Part shown: one piece after another, positions 1 to 8,375 of the stretch | How the letters are laid out: every line of letters begins with the position of its first letter | How positions within the stretch are numbered: the first letter of the stretch is position 1 | DNA from: Microbacterium sp. cx-55 | GTDB lineage: Bacteria > Actinomycetota > Actinomycetes > Actinomycetales > Microbacteriaceae | Length of the DNA: 64,000 bases | Reading direction: 5' to 3' | NCBI RefSeq assembly: GCF_021117345.1 | Contig: NZ_CP088261.1 | Span: forward strand, 496,001-560,000 | Position numbers and translations under genes: made by a program | The notes under the pieces: model-generated | What the model was told of the DNA's origin: nothing | The model's database searches: none | The model's input: the letters and a program-made list of their open reading frames with translations, nothing else

Positions 1-1664
1 TCTTCGCCCGGGCGGAGCGTCGTCGACCAGGTGAGCACGGTGCGTCCGCTGTCGGTGCCGGTACCGAAGCCGGTCTCGGATCCGCCGCCGGATGAGGAGG
101 TCGCCACGACCTCGCTGCCCTCGGGCAGGTACAGGTAGGTGATGGTCTCGGTGAGGCCGGCCTCCACCCCGAAGCCGCCGTTACCGGTGATGTAGGCCGG
201 GAGAGAGGCGGCATCCGCGGGAGCATCGTCTCGGAGCGTGACCGTGAGCGCGGCGTCGGGCGTGGACTCCGTGTCGGTGCACCAGGCGACGCCGGTGCCG
301 AGCGTCATGTAGTAGTCCATCTTCGATCCGGTGCCGTCGTTGACGTATACGCCGAACGCGGTCTGCTCCGCATCCGTCTCGGGAAGGTCCCCCTGCAGGG
401 TCGTGCCGTCGAGAATCGCCTGCTCGGTCTCGTTCGCGTTCCAGATGAGCAGCCGCTGCTCCTCGCCCGCTTGCGCGAGTGCGCTGATCAGCGTCGCGGG
501 GTCGGCGCTCCCGGCGGCGAGAGCGCCGAAGACGGATGCGGCGGCGGCCTGGAAGAACGCATCCTGATCGGCGGGCCGCTCATACCGCTGGTAGACCTCG
601 TTGAGGAGGAGCTGCGTGGCGTTCTCGCTGCTGAGCACGTCTCCGGTCGGTAGCGTGATCGGCCCGGTCGCTTTCAACAGGTACGACAGGGCGACGGGGT
701 CGAGTGAGAGCACTCCGTCGACCTGGGTGCCGGTCTCGCGGGCCCACATCTCGCGGGCGAGTTCGGCGGCGAGGGGGAACGACGGCACCTGGGTCGCGTT
801 CTGGATGAACTGGGCGGGCTTCGCGCCCATGATTCCGGTCAGCTCCGGGCCGATGTCGAGCACCGGGGTGTCGTACTTCGTGAAGTCCGAGGATGATCCC
901 TGGGCGGCGAGAGTGAGCGAGCCGTCCTCGGTGTGGATCATGGCCATGGCCCCGACGATGCCGCCGAGCGAGCGCCACTCGGCGTTGTTCTGGAACACGA
1001 CCAGGTAATTGCGAGGGCCGTCTTCGCCGAGCATCGCGGGCATGAGCGCTGTGGTGCGGCTGACCGCATCCGCCGCCGTCTGCACCGTGCCGAGCAGCTC
1101 CCCGACCTCGTCGACGCTCGTCGCGAGCACGGGCAGAAGCGGGCCGCGGTCGATGTTCTGCAGGGTGTTCGCCGCGACGCCGACCTGCGCTGCGCTCGAG
1201 GCGGCCGCCGTCTGCATGGAGTCGAACTTGGTGAGGTCGAAACGGCCATCTGTCGGGCGCAGCGAATCGACGGAGAAGGTCGAGGCCAGATCGACGAGGG
1301 GCTCGAGCGCGGATCCCGCGACGTCGTCGATGGATGCGGCGAGCGTGCCGACCGTCGACAGCTGAGGGCCGACCCACGGAAGCGATTCGGCCGCTGTCCA
1401 GATCGGGTCTGACGTCAGCGCGCGCGCCGCCGCGGTGTCGGAGGAGATGGCGGGAAGACCGGCCGCTGCGGTGGCGGGATCGCCGACGTCGGCGGAAAGC
1501 TGACGGGCGGCGGATTCCGCGGATCGGAGGTGCGAATAGGCGAGGTATCCGCGCACACCGAGCCACGCGGCCGCGGCCACGGTGAGCACGGCGACGGCCA
1601 GGAGGACCCACACGAAGACGCGGCCCGCCGTTCGAGCCGGGCGCGGAAGCAGCGGATTCGTCAC
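1..1664 (-). CDS. DUF4012 domain protein, 3' end outside window
   Basis: Reads from a GTG at 1664, preceded by GGTGAGGG, off the left edge; 554 codons are visible. Residues ~15-37 form one membrane anchor and the rest is predicted to be outside the membrane. A stretch near residue 220 reads QNNAEWRSLGGIVGAM, the hallmark of DUF4012 proteins, which in Gram-positive genomes often lie in surface-polysaccharide clusters; no enzymatic activity is established for the family as far as I know. It diverges from the lipoprotein gene at 1747 across an 82-bp gap. Together with the glycosyltransferase at 3394 and the cellulase-type hydrolase at 6041 this suggests a cell-envelope polysaccharide role, which is inference. 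Confidence 0.85.
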   Translation of the reverse strand, partial: MTNPLLPRPARTAGRVFVWVLLAVAVLTVAAAAWLGVRGYLAYSHLRSAESAARQLSADVGDPATAAAGLPAISSDTAAARALTSDPIWTAAESLPWVGPQLSTVGTLAASIDDVAGSALEPLVDLASTFSVDSLRPTDGRFDLTKFDSMQTAAASSAAQVGVAANTLQNIDRGPLLPVLATSVDEVGELLGTVQTAADAVSRTTALMPAMLGEDGPRNYLVVFQNNAEWRSLGGIVGAMAMIHTEDGSLTLAAQGSSSDFTKYDTPVLDIGPELTGIMGAKPAQFIQNATQVPSFPLAAELAREMWARETGTQVDGVLSLDPVALSYLLKATGPITLPTGDVLSSENATQLLLNEVYQRYERPADQDAFFQAAAASVFGALAAGSADPATLISALAQAGEEQRLLIWNANETEQAILDGTTLQGDLPETDAEQTAFGVYVNDGTGSKMDYYMTLGTGVAWCTDTESTPDAALTVTLRDDAPADAASLPAYITGNGGFGVEAGLTETITYLYLPEGSEVVATSSSGGGSETGFGTGTDSGRTVLTWSTTLRPGE

Positions 1665-1746
1665 GCCCTCACCCTACGGGGTGCGTCCGGGCAGGCTTCG
1701 CGCGAGTCTAGACTGACGGAATCATTGCCATCGGATGGGGGAACAG

Positions 1747-2358
1747 ATGACGCGCAGTCGCCGGTATGCGGTGGCCGCCGCGACGCTTGCCGCCCTCCTC
1801 GCCCTGGCCGGATGCGGGCAGGCGCCGTGGAATGCGGGCGGTGCGGGGGCGTCCCCTTCGCCGTCGGCGAGCCGCAACAGCCCCGTGCCGACGCCGGTTT
1901 CGAACGATCTGTCGAGCGGGTCGACGCAGCGCCAGGTCACGGCCGGTGCCGTTGCCGCCACGATCGACTACTGGTCGACGCTCTCGATGGACCGGTGGAC
2001 GGCGACCGCGCTGAAACCGATCAGCGTCTCCATGGTGACGACCGTGACACCCGATGACGGCCAGAAGGTGTACCTGCAGAAGGCCAGCATGGTGGCGGTC
2101 CCGGGGAACGCGTCCACGTCCTTCCCGGCACTTTCCGCCCAGACCGACCAGTCCTCGGTGAGCCCGGGCTACCTCGTGCTCTCGCCGTACAGCTACTCGC
2201 AGACGTTCAACGTCGGCGAGGTGCCCCCGGAAGCGACGTTCGTGACGGTGCAGTTCACGTACGACTTCCTCGTGCAGACCACTCCGACGTCGGCCGAGTA
2301 CGCGAAACAGACCGCCAGCGACACCCTCACCATCGCGATCTCCGGCGGCGGCGAGTAG
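1747..2358 (+). CDS. Putative lipoprotein, unknown function (paralogue 1)
   Basis: 203 residues starting at the ATG at 1747, chosen over an in-frame ATG at 1735 because GGGGGA lies just before it. Lipobox LALAGC with acylated Cys23, then a Ser/Pro linker, then a beta-rich domain with many Thr/Ser and no recognised motif. The overall plan (linker, conserved Y/W block, last strand ending in TIAI) resembles the next lipoprotein, where it ends in PIAI, so the two look like distant paralogues. It lies upstream of a glycosyltransferase gene; a role at the cell surface in the same process is plausible but not shown. Confidence 0.75.
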   Translation: MTRSRRYAVAAATLAALLALAGCGQAPWNAGGAGASPSPSASRNSPVPTPVSNDLSSGSTQRQVTAGAVAATIDYWSTLSMDRWTATALKPISVSMVTTVTPDDGQKVYLQKASMVAVPGNASTSFPALSAQTDQSSVSPGYLVLSPYSYSQTFNVGEVPPEATFVTVQFTYDFLVQTTPTSAEYAKQTASDTLTIAISGGGE

Positions 2359-2420
2359 CCGCAGACCCGCTCCACCGGGCGTGCCGAATCCCGGGCGTGT
2401 TCGAATCGGCGGTTTTGCCA

Positions 2421-2426
2421 TATACT
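2421..2426 (+). promoter_or_regulatory. Candidate -10 box TATACT upstream of lipoprotein 2
   Basis: A near-consensus -10 hexamer in the 158-bp gap between the two lipoprotein genes, with a weak -35 (TGTTCG, 2398-2403) 17 bp upstream. Predicted start of transcription is near 2433, about 84 bases before the GTG at 2517. Confidence 0.4.
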
Positions 2427-2516
2427 TTCGGCGCTGTCTGCGTTTTCCTCGATGACCCGACGGTGACACCCGAACCGTCTTCCGCCTTGTCCGCGGACCT
2501 CTCCGAGGAGTGATCA

Positions 2517-3239
2517 GTGAGCCTTCGTCGTCCTTCCGTTTCCGGTACCCGGCGACTGTCCCTCGTGGCAGTCGCCCTCGTCGGTGCTCTCGCCCTGTCG
2601 GGATGCACGCAACTCGTCGACGCGTTCAACGCGGCGCAGGGCAACACGTCGTCCGACTCAACCGCCGAGAACACGTTCGTTCGGCCGTCGGCGAGCCCGT
2701 CCGCATCCATGGCCTTCAACTCCCAGTTCAGCTACGACGGGTCTGTGTCGCTCTCCAGCGACGTGGCCGACGATCTCGAGCTGCGGCTGGAGGTGTGGGC
2801 GGTCGATTCCAAGCGCACTCAGGAGTGGACTCCGACGCGCGAGAAGACCTTCGGTTTCTCGGTGAACGTCTACGACCACCGCGTCGATGACAAGGCGGTT
2901 CTCACCGAGAAGCGCCGGGTGTTCATCTCGGCGGTGCAGATCCAGTCGACGACGACGCAGACCTCCGGACAGATGCAGCAGCCGTACCAGTTCAGCGCCG
3001 ACCCGCGGACGCTCGTGCCCACCGACACGCAGCGATCCGACCGCGGCCTGCTGCTCAACAGCTTCCAGGGCGGCCTGCTCGTTCCGGAGCAGACGATCCA
3101 TCAGCTGCCGGAAGACACCTACGGACTCACGCTCGAGTTCGCCCTGACGGTCGCGGTCGAGGGCACGGCCAACACCGACGCCTCGTTCTCGCAGCAGATC
3201 GTCTACCAGTACCTGCCGATCGCGATCTACCAGGACTGA
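2517..3239 (+). CDS. Putative lipoprotein, unknown function (paralogue 2)
   Basis: 240 residues from a GTG at 2517 with a good ribosome site GAGGAG at 2505-2510. Signal peptide with lipobox LALSGC (Cys30), Ser-rich linker, then a beta-rich extracytoplasmic domain of about 180 residues without a family I recognise. Layout resembles the preceding lipoprotein. It ends 154 bp before the glycosyltransferase gene, whose presumed regulatory repeats lie in that gap. Function unknown; a surface partner of the glycosyltransferase is a guess from context. Confidence 0.8.
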   Translation: MSLRRPSVSGTRRLSLVAVALVGALALSGCTQLVDAFNAAQGNTSSDSTAENTFVRPSASPSASMAFNSQFSYDGSVSLSSDVADDLELRLEVWAVDSKRTQEWTPTREKTFGFSVNVYDHRVDDKAVLTEKRRVFISAVQIQSTTTQTSGQMQQPYQFSADPRTLVPTDTQRSDRGLLLNSFQGGLLVPEQTIHQLPEDTYGLTLEFALTVAVEGTANTDASFSQQIVYQYLPIAIYQD

Positions 3240-3269
3240 ACGCTCCCACCGGTCCTCCCGCCGGAGGAT

Positions 3270-3298
3270 CTTGCGCAAATCTTGCGCTAAGCCTGCGC
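3270..3298 (+). promoter_or_regulatory. Three 7-bp direct repeats at 11-bp steps (OmpR/PhoB-type box)
   Basis: CTTGCGC at 3270, CTTGCGC at 3281 and CCTGCGC at 3292, each separated by 4 bases. This 7+4 geometry is the known binding layout of PhoB/OmpR-type regulators. An OmpR-type response regulator is encoded at 4907-5908. The repeats lie 96-124 bases before the glycosyltransferase start. That this regulator binds here is inference. Confidence 0.5.
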
Positions 3299-3393
3299 TC
3301 GAACTCGCCCCGCCCGGCGGTGGATGCGGCATTCTGGTCCCAGCGCCGATTGCGGCGCGGTCGAACCCCGACGTCAGTACAGGACGAAACGAC

Positions 3394-4884
3394 ATGACTG
3401 ATCCGCGCATGAGCTACTCGCCGCAGGTGCCCCAGGCGATCGAGGCGCCCCAGGGCTTCGCGCCGGATGCGGTCCCCGGGTCGCTCGAGGACCACTTCGG
3501 CCAGGACTTCATGGCCGTCCTCGAGAACACGACGGTGCACCGCTCCACGATCGGTTGCGTCATCCCCGCGTACAACGAGGAGGAATCGATCGCCCAGGTG
3601 ATCGAGAGCCTGCTCGCGCAGACGCGCGTGCCCGACGTCATCCACGTGGTGATCAACAACACCTCCGACAACACGGTGAAGATCGCGAGCCAGTACGCCG
3701 GGCCGCACGAGGTGACGACCGAGCTGGGCGAGCAGTTCACCGAGGTCTTCGTGCACGACATCGGCAAGAACCCCGACAAGAAAGTCGGCGCCCTCAACTA
3801 CGGCTACTCGCTCGTCGAGGGCTGCGACTACCTGCTCGGCGTCGACGGTGACACGGTCGCCGACTCCCGCGCCGTGGAGTACCTCGAGACCGAAGCGGTG
3901 AGCGACTCGCGCATCGGCGGCATCTCGGCCATCTACACGATCGATGACGCGCCCATCAAGGGCACGATCGCGAAGTGGCTGATCGCCGGTCAGCGCACGC
4001 AGTTCGCCGCCTTCAACCTGCAGAACCTGCTGCGCGGTCGCAACATGGCGGTGCTCGGCGGGCAGTTCTCGATCTTCTCCACGAACGCGCTGCGCGACGC
4101 CATGAAGGCGAACCACCAGAGCACCCCGTGGGTCAAAGACAGCGAGGTCGAGGACTCGCTCCTCTCGCTGCAGATCAAGAGCGCCGGATACCTCACGAAG
4201 ATCAGCCCCTACGCGCGTGCCAGCGTGGGCGGGATGACAACCCTGAAGGGCTACGACGCCCAGCAGGTGAAGTGGACGTTCGGTGCGATCGAACTCATGT
4301 GGCCCGGCCAGCGCGGCGACACCAAGGGGCAGCCGTTCCACCCCAACCTGCGCCTGCGGTGGTTCGAGAACTTCGGGATGCTGACGAACCTGTTCGTGCG
4401 CGTCGCGTTCCTCATCCTCCTCGCGGGGTCGCTCTCCATCAACGCCTTCGTCTTCTCACCGATCTGGCTCATCCCGATCGGCATCGCGATCCTGCTGAAC
4501 ATCCGGATCGCGATGACGATGAAGGAACGCAACAACCGCGACATGCTGTTCGCCGGCCTCGGGTTCCCGGCCGAGGTCTTCATGTGGATCCGCCTCAGCC
4601 ACTTCGTGCGTTCGTGGGCACGCTTCTTCTCGCGTAAGAAGGTCGACAACTGGGCCATGCAGGCGAAGGCGGAGCGTGGCGGCGCATCGATCGGCCACTG
4701 GGCGCCGTTCATCATCCTGGCGCTCGTGCTGCTGGTGGGCGCGTTCGGATGGTCGACCCTCGGACCCGTCGTCCAGTCGTCGATCCTCTGGATCGGCTGG
4801 CCGATCGTCGGTGTCGTGACCGTGCTGCAGACCCTGCTCATGCTGACGAAGCTGTTCCGCCGCTACCAGGGCTACAAGGTCTGA
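3394..4884 (+). CDS. Membrane glycosyltransferase family 2 (processive, cellulose/PNAG-synthase-like)
   Basis: 496 residues from the ATG at 3394 (AGGA upstream). GT-A fold residues ~50-300: nucleotide-binding start IPAYNEEES, metal-binding DGD at 151-153, catalytic ED at 253-254, and QQVKW at 290-294 replacing the usual QxxRW of processive beta-glycan synthases. Membrane helices follow (about 333-355, 360-380 and two near the C-terminus ~455-490). It should polymerise a sugar from a nucleotide donor at the inner face and extrude the chain, as cellulose, hyaluronan or poly-GlcNAc synthases do; the polymer cannot be named from sequence. A GH6 hydrolase and a response regulator are encoded nearby, reminiscent of the cslA/cslZ arrangement in Streptomyces, though no GlxA-like oxidase gene is seen. 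Confidence 0.85.
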   Translation: MTDPRMSYSPQVPQAIEAPQGFAPDAVPGSLEDHFGQDFMAVLENTTVHRSTIGCVIPAYNEEESIAQVIESLLAQTRVPDVIHVVINNTSDNTVKIASQYAGPHEVTTELGEQFTEVFVHDIGKNPDKKVGALNYGYSLVEGCDYLLGVDGDTVADSRAVEYLETEAVSDSRIGGISAIYTIDDAPIKGTIAKWLIAGQRTQFAAFNLQNLLRGRNMAVLGGQFSIFSTNALRDAMKANHQSTPWVKDSEVEDSLLSLQIKSAGYLTKISPYARASVGGMTTLKGYDAQQVKWTFGAIELMWPGQRGDTKGQPFHPNLRLRWFENFGMLTNLFVRVAFLILLAGSLSINAFVFSPIWLIPIGIAILLNIRIAMTMKERNNRDMLFAGLGFPAEVFMWIRLSHFVRSWARFFSRKKVDNWAMQAKAERGGASIGHWAPFIILALVLLVGAFGWSTLGPVVQSSILWIGWPIVGVVTVLQTLLMLTKLFRRYQGYKV

Positions 4885-4906
4885 CCCGCGCGGGCCGCGT
4901 GCCCGA

Positions 4907-5908
4907 TCAGGGAGCGGCGAGCTCCGCCGTCAGGCGGTAGCCGACACCGCGCACGGTCTCGATGTAGCGCGGGTTGGCCGGGTTGTCACCGAGCTTTCGG
5001 CGGAGGTTCGTCATGTGCGCCTCGACCGCGCGCTTGTCGGCCTCGCCCACGTAGTACGACGTGACGTAGGACTCGCCGCGCAGCACGAGGGTGAGATCGG
5101 CCTTGCTGCGCACGCGGCGCTTCGACTCGAGGAGCGTCGCCAGCAGATCGAATTCGGTGCGGGTCAGCTCGACATCGCGCCCGCCGGTCAGCACCATGCG
5201 CGTTTCCGGGTTCAACTGCAGATCGCGGTGGGTCAGCCAGTAGCCGCCGCCGGGCACGGGACCCGCGCTCGTCGGCGCCAGCTCGGAGCCGGGAGCGTTG
5301 GCGGGCGGAATCACCACGGCGGTGACCGGGATGACCGGGGCCACCGGCTCGGGCATCGCCGCGACCGCGGGGTAGTCGCGGGGGTCCGGGAATGCTTGGG
5401 CGGGCACGCCGCCGGGGTGCCGGATCTCGGGCTGCACGGGGATCGCCTGGGTCTGCGCCCGGGCGCCCGGGAAGGACGGACCGACGCTCTCTTGACGCGG
5501 GTTGCCCGCTGCGGCGCCCGACTCGGGTCGCGGTCGGCGGAGCAGCGCCTCCACGCGCGCGCGGAACTCGCGCGGACGGAATGGCTTCACGATGTACTCG
5601 TCGGCGCCCGCACCGAGGCCGAGCACCACGTCGGCTTCGTCGGCGAGTCCGGTCAGCATGATGATGAAGGTGTTCGACTTCTCCCGGATGCGGCGAGCGG
5701 CTTCGAAGCCGTCGATACCGGGCATGTTGACGTCGAGCGTGGTGATCAGCGGCTGGTAGGCGAGCACAGCGCGGACGCCGTCGATGCCGTTGCCGACCGA
5801 GACGGTGGAGAATCCGGCGGCTTCGAGCACCTCTGCGAGGAGGTGGCGGACGTCCGGATCGTCCTCGACGATGACCGCAGTCTTCTGCCCGTCCGATGCA
5901 TCGGTCAT
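4907..5908 (-). CDS. OmpR/PhoB-family response regulator
   Basis: 333 residues from the ATG at 5908; an upstream in-frame ATG at 5989 would add a non-conserved tail. Receiver domain residues ~10-125 with acidic pair D16/D17, phospho-acceptor D59 (TLDVNMPG) and the conserved Lys in YIVKPF. A Pro/Ala-rich linker of about 80 residues is unusually long. The C-terminal winged helix (~230-330) ends with the typical ETVRGVGYRL. No histidine kinase gene lies in the window. It faces the glycosyltransferase gene tail to tail, 22 bp apart, and lies downstream of the GH6 gene on the same strand. Confidence 0.92.
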   Translation of the reverse strand: MTDASDGQKTAVIVEDDPDVRHLLAEVLEAAGFSTVSVGNGIDGVRAVLAYQPLITTLDVNMPGIDGFEAARRIREKSNTFIIMLTGLADEADVVLGLGAGADEYIVKPFRPREFRARVEALLRRPRPESGAAAGNPRQESVGPSFPGARAQTQAIPVQPEIRHPGGVPAQAFPDPRDYPAVAAMPEPVAPVIPVTAVVIPPANAPGSELAPTSAGPVPGGGYWLTHRDLQLNPETRMVLTGGRDVELTRTEFDLLATLLESKRRVRSKADLTLVLRGESYVTSYYVGEADKRAVEAHMTNLRRKLGDNPANPRYIETVRGVGYRLTAELAAP

Positions 5909-6040
5909 GAAATCACGGCCCCCGTCGTCAACTTTCGAGCGGTGCTCCGAATGAAGGAGCGCCGCGCGGCCAATTGTTCCATACAACACACACCGCGCTC
6001 GGACGTTGCGTCGTCCGGCGAGATTCGCCGACGAGCGGGC

Positions 6041-7072
6041 TCAGCGGGCGTCGCGCGTCAGTTCGACGGCCGCATCCGGCCACCAGACACCGGCGGCGGG
6101 GCCCCCGTTGCACTCGCCGTCGCTCTCGCCGGGCGGCTTGATCCACAGATTCGTGTCGACGACATCGTCGCCGTACGTGCCGCCGGCGTCGCCGACCAGG
6201 CGCCCCGGCGGGTTGCACCAGTCGGGTGTCGCACCGGCGCCGTTGCGCGACGTGTCGATCAGCGCGTGTCCCCAGCCGAGGATGCCCGCCACCTCGTGCG
6301 CGTACGAGAACTCGTCGGTCGTCGTGTTGAAGTTCGAGACGTTGGTGGTGAATCCGCGCACGTCGCCCTCGACGTCGACGCTGTCGATGAGGGCGGCCAT
6401 CTGATCGGCGGGGACCCAGTTCGAGTGCCCGCCGTCGAGGTAGATCCAGGTGTCGACGCCGGTCAGTCGTCCGACCGCGTCGTGCAGCTGCGCCACCCGC
6501 TCGTCGACATTGCCGCACTCCGGGGCGAGGGCCAGGCTGTCGGGCTCGAGCACGACGATCTTCTGCACGTCCTTGGTGGCGTCGAGCGCTTCGCCGATCT
6601 GCGTCGTCCAGGTGTCGTAGTCCGCGTCGTCGAGCCCTCCGGCGGAGTGGTTGCCGCAGTCGCGCTCGGGCAGGCCGTAGACGACGACCGCGAGGCTCGC
6701 GTTCTGTTCGCGCGCTTCGGACGCCAGATTCAGCACGCGCGCGCCGACCTCACCGATCGGATCGATCTCGGGGGTCAACCAGTACGCCGTGGGCTGGGCG
6801 GCGAGGTACTGGGCGGCCTCGATCTGCTCGCGCGTGGAGGCGTCGTCGTCGAGGACGGCCTTGGCGGACTTCGCCTCGGCGGGGGCGACGATCGTGGTCC
6901 CTACCGCCGGCGGCTGGGCACCGAGCGCCTGCAGGCCGCTCGTGACGAGCCAACCGACGACGCCGATGACGACGAGGATCACGACGAGTGCTGCCGCGAG
7001 GATCGTGACCAGCAACCAGCGCGGGAAGCCGCGGCGGCGGCGAGGCGCGCGGGCGGCGGGAGTTGCGGTCAC
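6041..7072 (-). CDS. Membrane-anchored glycoside hydrolase family 6 (cellulase type)
   Basis: 343 residues from a GTG at 7072 with only a weak ribosome site. Basic N-terminus, one membrane helix at ~20-44, then a complete GH6 domain: VVYGLPERDC with the expected catalytic acid D138, VVLEPDSLA, YLDGGH, GFTTNVSNF, DTSRNG, WCNPPGR and LWIKPPGESDG. GH6 enzymes invert beta-1,4-glucan bonds. The anchor instead of a free secreted form, and the absence of a cellulose-binding module, fit trimming of a self-made glucan at the surface rather than scavenging, but a nutritional role is not excluded. The response regulator follows 132 bp downstream on the same strand. Confidence 0.93.
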   Translation of the reverse strand: MTATPAARAPRRRRGFPRWLLVTILAAALVVILVVIGVVGWLVTSGLQALGAQPPAVGTTIVAPAEAKSAKAVLDDDASTREQIEAAQYLAAQPTAYWLTPEIDPIGEVGARVLNLASEAREQNASLAVVVYGLPERDCGNHSAGGLDDADYDTWTTQIGEALDATKDVQKIVVLEPDSLALAPECGNVDERVAQLHDAVGRLTGVDTWIYLDGGHSNWVPADQMAALIDSVDVEGDVRGFTTNVSNFNTTTDEFSYAHEVAGILGWGHALIDTSRNGAGATPDWCNPPGRLVGDAGGTYGDDVVDTNLWIKPPGESDGECNGGPAAGVWWPDAAVELTRDAR

Positions 7073-7129
7073 GGAAGGACTCTACCGCGCAGGGAGCGCT
7101 AGCCTGGCGGGGAATGGGGAGGTCGTGAC

Positions 7130-7966
7130 ATGCCGGGAACCATCGTCGTCGGAGTAGCGGACGCACCGTCATCGCAGAGCGCGCTCGAGTGGGCGGTGGA
7201 GCGTGCACGGCGAACGGGTGAGACCGTCGAACTCGTCGCGGTCGTGGGCGGAGCGGTCGGCGTCGTCGGCGAGGACGATGTCGTGGATCGGCTCGTGGCA
7301 CGGGCGCGCACCGCGCTCGATGCGGAGGCGAGCGGGTTGACCGCATCCGGGCTCTCCGTCACCGCACGCGCCGTGGCCGGAGATCCGGTCGGAGTGCTCG
7401 TGGAGGCGTCGGCGACCGCCGATCTGCTGGTGATCGGCGGCGAGGCCCGTGGGCACGGGCGTCGCGGCCACCATGGCGCTCGGATCGCTGCCGGAGCGCA
7501 CAGTCCCGTGGTCGTCGTCCCGGCGACGAGCGCCGCGGATGCGGAACGCCGCGGGATCGTCGTCGGCGTCGACGGGTCGGACGCCTCGGCCGCCGCCATC
7601 GAGTTCGCCGCGGCCGAGGCCGCGCGCGGGGGCGACGCGCTCACGCTCGTCTCGGCCTGGCTGCCGGTCGCGGTGCCCGGCGACTTCGGCGTCTACCCCG
7701 ACACCTATCTCACCGACCTCGCCGGGGTGACCGAAGCCGCCGTCGACGCGGTGATCGAGCGGATCCAGGCGGCGCACCCGGACCTGACCGTGCGCGCGGC
7801 CGTGGTCGAGGGGGACCCGGCGGAGGTCATCGCAGAGCACGCGCGGAAGGCCCGGCTCACCGTCGTCGGCTCGCACGGCCGCGGAGCGCTCGCACGATTC
7901 CTGCTCGGATCGGTGAGTGAAGAGGTCATCGGGCGGTTGGCCGGTCCGACCGCCGTCGTGCGCTGA
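7130..7966 (+). CDS. Universal stress protein, tandem UspA domains
   Basis: 278 residues with ribosome site GGGGAGG at 7116-7122. Two Usp domains (about 1-135 and 142-278). The second carries the full ATP-binding signature G-2X-G-9X-GS in VVGSHGRGALARFLLGSVSE; in the first the equivalent loop (VIGGEARGHG) is degenerate, so probably only one site binds nucleotide. Cytoplasmic, usually induced in stress or dormancy in actinobacteria. It diverges from the GH6 gene with a 57-bp gap. A strong hairpin follows 42 bp after the stop. Confidence 0.93.
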   Translation: MPGTIVVGVADAPSSQSALEWAVERARRTGETVELVAVVGGAVGVVGEDDVVDRLVARARTALDAEASGLTASGLSVTARAVAGDPVGVLVEASATADLLVIGGEARGHGRRGHHGARIAAGAHSPVVVVPATSAADAERRGIVVGVDGSDASAAAIEFAAAEAARGGDALTLVSAWLPVAVPGDFGVYPDTYLTDLAGVTEAAVDAVIERIQAAHPDLTVRAAVVEGDPAEVIAEHARKARLTVVGSHGRGALARFLLGSVSEEVIGRLAGPTAVVR

Positions 7967-8008
7967 TTCGCGCGGGGAGCGCCGCGCCCGGAGGGCGGGA
8001 GAGGCGAT

Positions 8009-8042
8009 GCGGCCCCCAGCACCGGGTGGTTGCGGGGGCCGC
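8009..8042 (+). terminator. Hairpin after the universal stress protein gene
   Basis: GCGGCCCCC at 8009-8017 pairs perfectly with GGGGGCCGC at 8034-8042, loop 16 bases. There is no T-tract, as is common for terminators in this GC range. Confidence 0.5.
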
Positions 8043-8082
8043 GGGCGCCGCCAGCCCCGATCGAAACGACCGAGGCCCAGGG

Positions 8083-8300
8083 TTGACGGGTCTACCGCCG
8101 AGAATGCTACCCCGGGGCGGCTCTCTGAAGAAGAGCGGATAAGGAAGAGCCCCCTCCGGCTGGGGGACCGGAGAGGGCTCCTCTCACACGGGGGCTTTCG
8201 CCGCGCCGTGCCTTCACTCGTCGCAGATGACCCGAACATCTGATCTGAGCGGTGTTGCTGCCCCCAGTATCTGCGACAGTCGTCGCCGACTCCGGAGGGG
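8083..8300. other. Structured intergenic region, possible small RNA
   Basis: Between two plus-strand genes. A -35-like TTGACG (8083-8088) with TGCTAC (8105-8110) precedes two hairpins: GCTCT/AGAGC near 8120-8137, and a 13-bp stem with one mismatch (8147-8159 with 8168-8180). On the minus strand this second stem has loop TCCCCCAG and is followed by CTCTTCCTT, a better terminator shape than on the plus strand. A further inverted repeat GTCGCAGAT/ATCTGCGAC lies at 8220-8228 and 8269-8277. A C-rich loop with a terminal hairpin loosely recalls actinobacterial 6C RNA, but I cannot confirm this; strand is uncertain. Confidence 0.35.
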
Positions 8301-8326
8301 TTGACAGAACACGATCTTCGGTTTGC

Positions 8327-8339
8327 GTACGTCACGTAC
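8327..8339. promoter_or_regulatory. Perfect 13-bp palindrome, candidate operator
   Basis: GTACGT-C-ACGTAC, perfect arms of 6 bp. It lies 37-49 bp upstream of the small membrane protein start at 8376 and just after a TTGACA at 8301-8306, so a regulator bound here could act on that promoter. Confidence 0.45.
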
Positions 8340-8375
8340 ACAATCCCGACACATTTCCTCAGTACGATGCTGGCT

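Noticed and set aside
8301..8375. TTG at 8301 as the start of the small membrane protein
   Set aside because: It coincides with a TTGACA promoter element and would give an N-terminus unlike that of the related protein at 48663.
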